10,701 nucleotides of DNA from an uncultured Methanomassiliicoccales archaeon (GCA_938004075.1 CALKWP010000100.1:1-10701); one strand, 5' to 3'. Shown: positions 1 to 6,537, numbered from the stretch's first letter. Numbers and translations are program-made. Notes: a model not told the origin generated them from the letters alone.

Positions 1-47
1 GAGATGGTGATTCGTGACTGGAGTTCAGACGTGTGCTCTTCCGATCT
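1..47. other. Illumina P7/i7-index adapter contamination at contig end
   Basis: Bases 14-47 match, base for base from memory, the Illumina multiplexing read-2 adapter, beginning GTGACTGGAGTTC and ending GCTCTTCCGATCT. Bases 1-5 (GAGAT) match the end of the P7 flow-cell primer. Exactly eight bases (6-13, GGTGATTC) lie between them, the length of an i7 index. This is library-construction sequence left on a read or contig end, so the genome begins at about base 48. In frame with the downstream gene it translates as MVIRDWSSDVCSSDL, a peptide that recurs in databases as a known adapter artefact. Confidence 0.98.
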
Positions 48-1032
48 AGAGCATCTGGTATGCCAGGGCCATGATGTGAAAATTGTTGCATCAGGGAAAG
101 CTCATGAATATCTCAAGAAAAATCACGAAGACATTGTCGAGATTGGCGGGTATGGGTTCGCTTTCAACGAATCCGGGGTGGATCTGGAAGCCAGCCTCAA
201 GAAACTTCTGAATGAGATACCTGTAAAGGCGCCGCACAACCTGAAGCATTTCTTCCAGCTCTGCGCATCCTTCAAGCCAGATGTTGTGATTTCGGATTTC
301 GAGAGCTTTGCCTACCTTTTCGGGAAATATAACCATGTCCCGATTATCTCCATTGACAATATGCAGGTCATCAACCGATGCCGTATCGATGTTGACATTC
401 CTGCCAGCGAAATTGATGATTATCTTATGGCGAAGGGACTGGTGAAGGCCAAACTCCCTGGATGCATGCATTACCTTGTCACGAGTTTCTTCTTCCCAGA
501 AGTGAAAAAACGGGACACGACGCTGCACCATCCCATACTTCGAAGAGAGGTTCTGGAAGCCCATCCGTGCAATGATGGCCATGTTCTGGTCTATCAGACG
601 TCGAAATCCAATCCGAAGCTGCTTGAAATCCTTGCTGGCATTGATGATAGGTTCATCGTTTACGGATTCGGTAGGGACGAAACACTGGGCAATGTCATTC
701 TCAAGAAAAATTCCAATGAGGGATTCGTTTCTGACCTGGCTTCCTGCAAAGCGGTGATTGCGAATGCCGGCTTCTCGCTTATCGGGGAGGCGTTGCATCT
801 GGGAAAACCGTATTTGGCTCTGCCGCTGCAAAGGCAGTTCGAGCAGAAGCTCAATGCCATGTACCTGAAGAGCCTGGGGTATGGAGATTACTCCGTGGGG
901 TTGACCGGGAAAGAGGTAGAAACGTTCCTGGGCAAACTCGATGATTATTCGAGAAACATCCGCAATTATTCCGGAAAGGGCAACAGGGAATTGCTCTCAC
1001 ATCTGGATGAAATATTGAGCACGATTGATTGA
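48..1032 (+). CDS. GT-B fold glycosyltransferase, MJ1255-like (5'-truncated, adapter-fused)
   Basis: This encodes a probable nucleotide-sugar-dependent glycosyltransferase of the archaeal MJ1255-type family (Glyco_trans_1_3, related to MurG/GT28). The donor and acceptor cannot be read from the sequence. The genuine protein starts within a typical N-terminal Rossmann segment, EHLVCQGHDVKIVASGKAHE. The C-terminal lobe carries the family's nucleotide-sugar binding signature, ANAGFSLIGEALHLGKP followed by LALPLQRQFEQ (codons 253-289 counting from the spurious ATG at base 4). The stop is TGA at 1030-1032. About 20 N-terminal residues are missing, including the expected glycine-rich G-E-G-x-G-H-type loop, because the contig ends in an adapter. 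The adapter happens to be open and in frame and supplies a false ATG at base 4. Family assignment is fairly secure; the specific function is unknown. Confidence 0.85.
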
Positions 1033-1079
1033 ACATAATGAGAACATTCATTCAACAATAATTGAACCAGTCAGACCTG

Positions 1080-1087
1080 TTAAATAA
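1080..1087 (+). promoter_or_regulatory. TATA box for the wHTH/coiled-coil unit
   Basis: TTAAATAA is centred about 25 bases upstream of the ATG at 1108. That is the spacing expected if transcription starts at or next to the start codon (leaderless mRNA). No Shine-Dalgarno sequence precedes 1108, which agrees with this reading. Confidence 0.5.
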
Positions 1088-1107
1088 CCTTTTAACCCTA
1101 TACATCC

Positions 1108-1428
1108 ATGTCGAGGACAGGTTACATGACCACCGAATTCGACTTTGACTCCTGGCAGGCTAAACTGGTAGCTCTCGAAATAGCCAACGAGGTTGGCAGG
1201 GCGATACTCAAAAGCCTGTCGGATGAGCCGAAGACCGCCACTCAGATATCAAAAGCGCTCGGGATACCGCTGCCGACGATACTGTTTCACATATCCAGGC
1301 TTGAGGAAGCCGGGATAGTGAATTCGAGGAAAGCACTGGGAAAGCGGCTGAGGGAAGTCAAAATCTACGCAATGGCCTCGACGGACATAGTGTTCAGGAT
1401 AGGAGGCGAGATAAATGGAACGCGATGA
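1108..1428 (+). CDS. Winged helix-turn-helix transcriptional regulator (ArsR-like fold)
   Basis: This is a 106-residue DNA-binding protein. Residues 27-40 form a helix, TATQISKALGIP (43-54) is the first HTH helix, LPTILFHISRLEEAGIV (55-71) is the recognition helix and linker, and 72-90 form a basic wing (SRKALGKRLREVKIYAMA). The fold is that of ArsR/HTH_20-type regulators. It contains no cysteine, so it is not a thiol-based metal sensor, and it is unlikely to be the arsenic regulator of the nearby arsM. Its last 14 bases overlap the next gene, whose ribosome binding site lies inside this frame, so the two are probably coupled in translation. I use the ATG at 1108 because a TATA box fits a leaderless start there. 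An in-frame ATG at 1126, preceded by GAGG at 1113-1116, is a real alternative. The likely target is its own operon (inference). Confidence 0.85.
   Translation: MSRTGYMTTEFDFDSWQAKLVALEIANEVGRAILKSLSDEPKTATQISKALGIPLPTILFHISRLEEAGIVNSRKALGKRLREVKIYAMASTDIVFRIGGEINGTR
1402..1406 (+). promoter_or_regulatory. Strong Shine-Dalgarno sequence inside the wHTH gene
   Basis: GGAGG lies 8 bases before the ATG at 1415, within the coding frame of the upstream regulator. It fixes the start of the coiled-coil gene and supports translational coupling across the 14-base overlap. Confidence 0.75.
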
Positions 1429-2356
1429 AAGGGAGAAAATGGAAAGAGAGCGTGCAAGGCTTGAGGATGCAAGGGCAAGGTTAGAGGAGCAAAGGGACCG
1501 CGTTGAGGACGAGCGCCAGAGATTAGAGGACGAGAGGGACCGCATCCTTGATGAAATGGAGCAGCTTGAGGAAGAAGCAGAAGAGATGAACGAGGATGGT
1601 AAGGAAGCTGCCAGGGAGAAAATCGATGAACGCATGGAAAAGCTTAGAATGAAAGCTGAGCGACTCACCGGGCTGAGACACGAACGCCTGGAAAAGATGG
1701 CAGAACATATTGAGAAGGCACTTGAGGGAATTCAAGAACAGATTGAAAACAGCATTGCCGGCATCGATTTCAGCGCCATGGGTGAGAGCCTGCATAAAGG
1801 CTTCAATGAAATGGAGAAAGGCCTAAAAAACATGGAAAAAGAGATCCGCATATCAGTGGAGAACGACATGAAGAATGTCGGAATACTCAACCTCAAGGAC
1901 ATCACGCCCGAGGAACTGGATAAGATGGGCGAGATAAGGAACATGGGGATAATAATCGCGCCTGAAGAACTCATGGGAAAGATTTCATCCAAGGTTGTGA
2001 AGAACATGGGTACTATTGTTCCATTTAGGAAGGGCTGGCGCATCTATTCCGGACACACCGAGCTTGATAAATCCATGCTTGAATCACTGGAAGAACCGAT
2101 AGAGTTCATCCACACGGGGTACATGTCAATAGACAAGGATGTAACCCCGGACCTCATCAAAGCTAAAATCAGGGCATTTCACAACTACGGCCAGATATCC
2201 GCGACCGAGGAAACTTTCGGAATACTCATGTCGAAGTGCCTCGAGAACTATGGCCATATCTCAAAAAATGGCGATGCCGAGGACTATGATGAAGAAATCC
2301 CCGAACCACCCAGGCCGCCCAAACAGTCACGACATCGTCGAGAAGATGACGAATAA
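1415..2356 (+). CDS. Coiled-coil protein with C-terminal N-x-G-x-I repeats, unknown function
   Basis: I do not recognise this 313-residue protein. Residues 1-110 are an extremely charged helix with clear 7-residue periodicity (RARLEDA, RARLEEQ, RDRVEDE, RQRLEDE, RDRILDE), either a coiled coil or a single stable helix. Residues 150-285 carry six related motifs: N154-V-G-I, N176-M-G-I, N197-M-G-T, H233-T-G-Y, N257-Y-G-Q and N278-Y-G-H. Five of the six follow or precede another at 21-24 residues; one gap is 36. Each has a short hydrophobic strand followed in most units by an EE/PE-type helix start, suggesting a solenoid. The tail is proline-rich then highly charged. There is no signal peptide or membrane segment, so it is probably cytoplasmic. 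It is translated from a strong ribosome binding site inside the preceding wHTH gene, so the two likely act together, for example as regulator plus scaffold or sensor (inference). Confidence 0.8.
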   Translation: MERDEREKMERERARLEDARARLEEQRDRVEDERQRLEDERDRILDEMEQLEEEAEEMNEDGKEAAREKIDERMEKLRMKAERLTGLRHERLEKMAEHIEKALEGIQEQIENSIAGIDFSAMGESLHKGFNEMEKGLKNMEKEIRISVENDMKNVGILNLKDITPEELDKMGEIRNMGIIIAPEELMGKISSKVVKNMGTIVPFRKGWRIYSGHTELDKSMLESLEEPIEFIHTGYMSIDKDVTPDLIKAKIRAFHNYGQISATEETFGILMSKCLENYGHISKNGDAEDYDEEIPEPPRPPKQSRHRREDDE

Positions 2357-2363
2357 CCACACC

Positions 2364-2382
2364 CAGATCTGATTCATTTTTT
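2364..2382 (+). terminator. Possible short terminator between convergent genes
   Basis: The perfect palindrome CAGATCTG (2364-2371) is followed within a few bases by a six-T run (2377-2382), just after the stop of the coiled-coil gene. The T-run is also the Lys-Lys end of arsM read on the other strand, so it may be coincidental. Oligo-T alone can terminate archaeal RNA polymerase. Confidence 0.25.
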
Positions 2383-3156
2383 ACTGGCTGCCAGTTTCAG
2401 GCTCATGACTGGCAGCCCGCCATATTGAACCGTGCCAATCTCTCTGTCCTCATCAATTTTCTCAACTCTGAATCCGGCTTTTTCTATCATGGCCAGGTAA
2501 TCATCCTTCAGTATTGCGCCGCCGACGCACCCGCCAATGAGTTCCGGGTCCTTCCTCTGCTCCGGGGAGAGATCGGCCAGCAGCACGATATCCGAAATGA
2601 ACATCTTTCCGCCATTCTTCAGAACACGGTGGGCATCATGGAATACAGCCAATTTATCGGGGGCCAGATTAATCACGCAGTTGGAGATTATCACGTCAAC
2701 GCTGGCATCATCCACGGGCAGGTTATCGATGTACCCCTTGCGGAATTCCACGTTGGTTATTCCGTGCTTGATGGCATTCTCTCTGGCCTTTTTCAGCATT
2801 TCGTCCGTCATGTCCACGCCGATGACCTTTCCGGAAGCGCCAACCTTCCTCGATGCCAGGAAGCAATCGAATCCCGCGCCGGAGCCAAGGTCCAACACAG
2901 TGTCGCCCGGCCGTATCTCCCCAAGAGCCAACGGATTGCCGCAGCCGAGGCCCAGATTTGCCTCTGGGACGCGCGACATTTCCTCATCGGAATAACCCAG
3001 CATCCTGCTTATCTTCTCGGGTTCCGAGTCGCAATTGCATCCTCCGCTGCAGCAGCCGGAACTGCTTTTCGCAACTTTGGAATAGTGCTTTTTCACGAGA
3101 GATTTAATCTCATCATCATTCATGGACATAGGTGGTGAATGCCCATTCAGATACAT
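2374..3156 (-). CDS. arsM: Arsenite S-adenosylmethionine methyltransferase
   Basis: ArsM transfers methyl groups from S-adenosylmethionine to trivalent arsenic in the cytoplasm, giving methylated and partly volatile species. The SAM motif is DLGSGAGFD (89-97), followed by GVD (113-115). The conserved arsenic-binding and redox cysteines of the family all have counterparts: an N-terminal CCSGGCNC cluster (C35, C36, C40, C42), C72 in GLGCGNP, C160 in SNCVINLAPDK and C210 in GGCVGGA. Length (260 residues) is normal for the short prokaryotic form. The longest frame starts at 3156, but ATGs at 3129 or 3123 (MSMNDDEIK) fit the family N-terminus better and lie downstream of the start site predicted from the TATA box at 3173-3181. 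No arsR, arsB or arsC is adjacent. It is divergent from the PrsW-like gene and convergent with the coiled-coil gene. Confidence 0.93.
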   Translation of the reverse strand: MYLNGHSPPMSMNDDEIKSLVKKHYSKVAKSSSGCCSGGCNCDSEPEKISRMLGYSDEEMSRVPEANLGLGCGNPLALGEIRPGDTVLDLGSGAGFDCFLASRKVGASGKVIGVDMTDEMLKKARENAIKHGITNVEFRKGYIDNLPVDDASVDVIISNCVINLAPDKLAVFHDAHRVLKNGGKMFISDIVLLADLSPEQRKDPELIGGCVGGAILKDDYLAMIEKAGFRVEKIDEDREIGTVQYGGLPVMSLKLAASKK

Positions 3157-3172
3157 AACGCATTACCCGAAA

Positions 3173-3181
3173 GTATTATAG
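3173..3181. promoter_or_regulatory. Shared TATA element of the divergent arsM / PrsW-like promoter
   Basis: GTATTATAG reads as a TATA box on both strands (TATAATAC on the minus strand). On the plus strand its centre is about 27 bases before the ATG at 3204, and GAAA just upstream resembles a BRE, so a leaderless PrsW-like mRNA is expected. On the minus strand it predicts a start near 3150, leaving a 20-27 base leader if arsM starts at 3129 or 3123. No second AT-rich element lies in the 47-base gap between the longest frames. Confidence 0.5.
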
Positions 3182-3203
3182 CTGGAAAAGATTAGCGCAA
3201 TCG

Positions 3204-3947
3204 ATGAATCCGTTCTATATTGGAGGCATTATCGGCTTCGGACCGGCCCTCTTCCTGATATGGTTCAGCCTGCGCAAATACTCCTATCCGCATGTCGAGG
3301 GCTCGCTCTTCGAGGACCGCAAGGTTTTCTTTATGCTTGCAGTTGGGATGGTGACAGGAACGTTCATCTTCACACTGGAGAGGTTTCTATACCCCACTTT
3401 TGTTTTCGAAGATTCCGTTATTTTTCTGATGTTCATCCTGGTCTATGTCCTGGCTTTCCCGTTCCTGGAGGATATCGTTAAATTCGTCATCCTGAATTTC
3501 AAGGGATACCAGGGCAGGTTCGATAGCACGTTCTACGGCATCGGCCTGGGCGCAGGTTATTCGGCGACCGCCATCATTGGCTATGTGCTGATAGAGATAA
3601 CAAGGGCCAAGGAGGCGCATATAACCATTGCTCCGGAAAGCTGGCTTGCGCTCGTCTTCCTCTCAATCTGCACCGCCCTGCTGCATTGCTCGATCGGAGC
3701 AACTCTTGGAAATGCAACTGGCAGGAACCTCGGGCTCAGGGGATTGCCTCTGGCTCTGATACCGCACATAGTGTTCAACATGCTGATGTTCCCCTGGTTC
3801 GTGTATGGCCAGCTGTGGTACGCCCTGATATTCGTGATTCCATTCTCGGTAATCGTGTTCCACGGAGTTTACACGCACACCATACCGGAATGCCTGCCGC
3901 CAGAGATTCAGAAAGAGGTCAGACGCAACAGCCGCAAAAGAAGATGA
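3204..3947 (+). CDS. PrsW-like intramembrane protease family membrane protein
   Basis: This 247-residue protein has about seven hydrophobic segments (near 5-23, 41-60, 70-97, 110-132, 146-166, 183-203 and 205-225). It carries motifs of the PrsW/CPBP-type intramembrane proteases: an E-[ED]-x-x-K motif as E89-D90-I-V-K93, a His in LLHCSIGATLG (H161) and the late H-x-x-F-N motif as H188-I-V-F-N192. The glycine-rich segment YGIGLGAGYSATA (111-123) matches the usual YG..GLGF block but lacks the Glu-Asn normally after it. Bacterial PrsW cleaves membrane-bound anti-sigma factors; an archaeal substrate is unknown and cannot be another anti-sigma factor of that kind. A TATA box about 27 bases upstream and no Shine-Dalgarno sequence suggest a leaderless mRNA. 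The gene lies 43 bases before a transglutaminase-like membrane protein gene, which has its own TATA-like motif. Confidence 0.75.
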   Translation: MNPFYIGGIIGFGPALFLIWFSLRKYSYPHVEGSLFEDRKVFFMLAVGMVTGTFIFTLERFLYPTFVFEDSVIFLMFILVYVLAFPFLEDIVKFVILNFKGYQGRFDSTFYGIGLGAGYSATAIIGYVLIEITRAKEAHITIAPESWLALVFLSICTALLHCSIGATLGNATGRNLGLRGLPLALIPHIVFNMLMFPWFVYGQLWYALIFVIPFSVIVFHGVYTHTIPECLPPEIQKEVRRNSRKRR

Positions 3948-3956
3948 GCGGGGCAA

Positions 3957-3964
3957 ATTATTTA
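3957..3964 (+). promoter_or_regulatory. TATA-like box before the transglutaminase gene
   Basis: ATTATTTA is centred about 30 bases upstream of the ATG at 3991, slightly farther than at the neighbouring genes. It lies in the 43-base gap after the PrsW-like gene. No Shine-Dalgarno sequence precedes the ATG, so a leaderless or very short leader is likely, though read-through from upstream is also possible. Confidence 0.4.
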
Positions 3965-3990
3965 GTCAATGCACACCTATTGGCCTTTGC

Positions 3991-5193
3991 ATGAGCAGCC
4001 AGAATTATTACCCACAACCGCCGCCTCCACCGGATTGGCAGCCAACGCCACCTCCGCCCAGAAGGAAAAGCGGAGCATGGAAAACCATTGTGGCACTCAT
4101 CATAGTTCTGATGCTTCTCTTCGTCCTGTTCTACACCCCAATTGGAATGTATCTTTTTTCCGGCCTTATCAAAAATTCGTATGCCAGCAATTCGAGTTTC
4201 ACCCTGACTCGAACCATAACCATCACTACAAATCGGGAAGTATCGTATCTATGCGACATCCCGGTTCCGGGAAGCTTTTCATTGGATGGCACCAGCGCGC
4301 AAATTGTTACGGACACATCACACACACCCGCAGCTGCCAGCGTCAGCAGGTACGGCGGGACCTGGCTGGAATGGGAAGGAACGGAAAGCGGTACAATCAT
4401 CATGAGCCTCAGCACTGAAGCTAAGGTCAACACTCTGGTTTGGGACATTGATGAGAAAAATTCAGGCATGGCCTCCGCAATCAACATCGGGATATGGTCC
4501 TCTCAGCTCGACAATGAATGGGAGATTGCAGAGGATGGAAATCCGACAGGCGAATACAATATATGGCCAACCCATCCGACCATTGTTAGCCTTGTCGGGC
4601 AGCTTACTTCTGACGACCTCAGTGTTTATGAGAACATGGCAAGCATTTACGATTATCTTGATAAGAATCTGGAATACGAGACGATATCCGGTCTGGAGGT
4701 GAAGCCATGCCTCGCCACTCTGCAAGATCGCGCGGGCGATTGCGACGACCAGTCGATGCTGTTGATTTCCCTTCTGCGGTCAGCGGGAATCCCTTCATGG
4801 CTGGCCTTCGGTACCCTGTATGATGGGACAACAGGGCAATGGGGGGCGCATGCCTGGGTCGAGGCATATGTACCATTGGCTGAAGGCGGAAGCGAGACCG
4901 TTGTCATCGACATAGTGAATGATGAGTTCCTTGTGCGAAACTGCAACCGTCTGGAGGAATGGAAGAGCGACGGAAACGGGGAACATCTTGCCGATTATTA
5001 CCACCTCCTTTCCTACAATTACACGATGACGCCGCACCAGCAGGCGCCCGTCGTCACGATTTCTGATGAATATTCCGGGGGTTACGAGGCATCCTCCGAA
5101 AGGGTTTACGCATTTGTGCTGGACATCACATTGTTGGAACGCACGGATGTTGCCATTATCACACCTCTCTCTTTCCAGCGTAAAGTATTTTAA
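3991..5193 (+). CDS. Membrane-anchored transglutaminase-like (papain-fold) protein
   Basis: This is a 400-residue protein with a proline-rich, presumably cytoplasmic N-terminal tail (residues 8-24, runs of four and five prolines), a basic RRK stretch, one transmembrane segment (about 30-49, possibly extending to 59) and a large exported region. The transglutaminase-like core shows the expected triad: C251 in GDCDDQS, H287 in GAHAWVEAYVP and D307 in VIDIVNDEF. Archaeal members of this superfamily are usually considered cysteine proteases or acyl transferases acting on surface proteins; the substrate here is unknown. Residues 65-200 form a beta-rich region without a recognised domain. It follows the PrsW-like gene by 43 bases, and its stop codon is embedded in the TATA box of asnS, so expression of the two may interfere. 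Confidence 0.85.
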   Translation: MSSQNYYPQPPPPPDWQPTPPPPRRKSGAWKTIVALIIVLMLLFVLFYTPIGMYLFSGLIKNSYASNSSFTLTRTITITTNREVSYLCDIPVPGSFSLDGTSAQIVTDTSHTPAAASVSRYGGTWLEWEGTESGTIIMSLSTEAKVNTLVWDIDEKNSGMASAINIGIWSSQLDNEWEIAEDGNPTGEYNIWPTHPTIVSLVGQLTSDDLSVYENMASIYDYLDKNLEYETISGLEVKPCLATLQDRAGDCDDQSMLLISLLRSAGIPSWLAFGTLYDGTTGQWGAHAWVEAYVPLAEGGSETVVIDIVNDEFLVRNCNRLEEWKSDGNGEHLADYYHLLSYNYTMTPHQQAPVVTISDEYSGGYEASSERVYAFVLDITLLERTDVAIITPLSFQRKVF

Positions 5194-5194
5194 A
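5186..5194 (+). promoter_or_regulatory. TATA box of asnS overlapping the upstream stop codon
   Basis: TATTTTAAA is centred 26 bases before the ATG at 5216, exactly the spacing for a leaderless mRNA, with AAAG upstream as a possible BRE. The TAA stop of the transglutaminase gene (5191-5193) lies inside it. This promoter also argues against the longer asnS frame beginning at 5066. Confidence 0.6.
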
Positions 5195-5215
5195 GGAACG
5201 GCTTATCTCACACTC

Positions 5216-6520
5216 ATGTTCAGAGACATTGCCGAGATTATGAGCAAGGATTTCGACGGAAAGGAGGTCAGCATCCGCGGCTGGATATGGAGGACCAGGG
5301 GCAGCGGGAAGATAGTTTTCCCCACCATGCGGGATCCATCCGGCGTCATTCAGGTCACTGTGAAGAAGGGCAATCTTCCGGATGAGCAGTTCGACGGCGC
5401 ATTGAGGGCGCTCATCGAGAGCTCCGTTGAGATAACTGGAACGGTCAAGGCAGATGACCGCGCGCCTGGCGGTTTTGAAATTCTGGCCACTGGGTTCAAT
5501 GTCGTCGGGTTCGCGGACGCTTACCCCATCCAGAAGGACCAGAGCGAGGAATGGCTCAGGGAGAACCGCCACCTCTGGATTCGCTCCAGGAAGATGGTCG
5601 CGATAATGAAGATACGCCACACGGTCGTTGGAGCCATACATCAGTATTTCAGAGAACATGGCTACTATGAGTTCGACCCGCCGGTCCTTCAGCCGAACCA
5701 GTGCGAGGGCGGATCTACGCTCTTCGAGGTGAAATACTACGACATGAAGACTTACCTCTCTCAAACGTGGCAGCTTTATGCCGAGGCAGGAATATTCGCG
5801 CTGGGCAAGATATACGATGTGGCGCCAACCTTCAGAGCCGAAAAATCCAAAACATCGAGGCATCTGTGCGAGTTCTGGATGGCAGAAATGGAAGCTGCCT
5901 GGATGCAACTTCCGGAAGTTACCGAGGTTGCAAAGGAAGAAATCAAATTCATCATATCGGAAGTGCTGAAGAACAACAGGGCTGAACTGGAACTCCTGGA
6001 AAGGGATCTCTCGAAACTTGAGGTCTGCCTGGAAAAGCCTTTCCCCACCATCACTTACACCGAAGGTCTGGAGATGCTGAAAAAGGACGGCATGAAAGTC
6101 GAATGGGGGAAGGACCTGAGGACGCTGGAAGAGGAGGGCATCATGAAACATTTTGACACGCCGGTAGTTGTGACGCATTACCCGAAGGAGATAATGGCAT
6201 TCTACAAGCCGACGGATCCGAGCGCAAAGGCTCCGGGGCCGGTCGCCAAGTGCTTCGACATGCTGGCGCCAGAAGGCGGAATGGAGATTGTTGGTGGATC
6301 AGAGAGGGACACCGACATCGCCGAGCTGTCAAAATACCTGGAAAGAGACGGTGAAAACCCTGCCAACTACCAGTTCTACATGGATCTGAGGAAGTACGGT
6401 TCCGTCCCGCATTCCGGTTACGGCGTGGGCGTCGAGCGGCTCATCCAGTGGATATGCGGGCTTGACAACATCAAAGATACCATCGCCTTCCCCCGGACCA
6501 CCACCAGGATAACTCCGTAG
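5216..6520 (+). CDS. asnS: Asparaginyl-tRNA synthetase (class II, archaeal type)
   Basis: AsnRS attaches asparagine to tRNA-Asn in the cytoplasm. The 434-residue protein has an N-terminal OB-fold anticodon-binding domain (about 15-100, starting GKEVSIRGWIWRTRGSGKI) and a class II catalytic domain. Motif 2 is FRAEKSKTSRHLCEFWMAEME (206-226). Its FWM sequence is typical of AsnRS, where AspRS usually has EFT/EYT. Motif 3 is GYGVGVERLIQWICGL (401-416), followed by the archaeal-type end FPRTTTRITP. The CEGGSTLFEVKY block (163-174) is also AsnRS-like. The frame is open back to 5066, but that would add 50 residues read from the upstream gene and place the TATA box inside the coding region, so I start at 5216. 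The presence of the anticodon domain argues against the AsnRS-derived asparagine synthetase paralogue. It leads a probable operon with artA and arfC. Confidence 0.94.
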   Translation: MFRDIAEIMSKDFDGKEVSIRGWIWRTRGSGKIVFPTMRDPSGVIQVTVKKGNLPDEQFDGALRALIESSVEITGTVKADDRAPGGFEILATGFNVVGFADAYPIQKDQSEEWLRENRHLWIRSRKMVAIMKIRHTVVGAIHQYFREHGYYEFDPPVLQPNQCEGGSTLFEVKYYDMKTYLSQTWQLYAEAGIFALGKIYDVAPTFRAEKSKTSRHLCEFWMAEMEAAWMQLPEVTEVAKEEIKFIISEVLKNNRAELELLERDLSKLEVCLEKPFPTITYTEGLEMLKKDGMKVEWGKDLRTLEEEGIMKHFDTPVVVTHYPKEIMAFYKPTDPSAKAPGPVAKCFDMLAPEGGMEIVGGSERDTDIAELSKYLERDGENPANYQFYMDLRKYGSVPHSGYGVGVERLIQWICGLDNIKDTIAFPRTTTRITP

Positions 6521-6537
6521 CGAAGGGATGTAACCTA

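Noticed and set aside
91..831. 246-codon open frame on the minus strand opposite the glycosyltransferase
   Set aside because: The plus strand carries the conserved nucleotide-sugar binding signature; the minus-strand product resembles nothing.
1108..1428. Winged-helix protein as an arsenic-sensing ArsR controlling arsM
   Set aside because: It has no cysteine residues, is not in an operon with arsM, and is tightly coupled to a different gene.
1450..1570. Purine-rich, repetitive DNA resembling a tandem repeat
   Set aside because: The repetition is imperfect and follows the seven-residue coiled-coil pattern of the protein; it is explained by coding sequence.
2425..3138. 237-codon plus-strand open frame opposite arsM
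   Set aside because: The ArsM frame contains the SAM motif and all expected cysteines; the plus-strand frame has no comparable support.
5159..6178. 339-codon open frame on the minus strand opposite asnS
   Set aside because: The opposite strand encodes a clear AsnRS with intact class II motifs. The minus-strand translation has no recognisable domain and is an antisense shadow.
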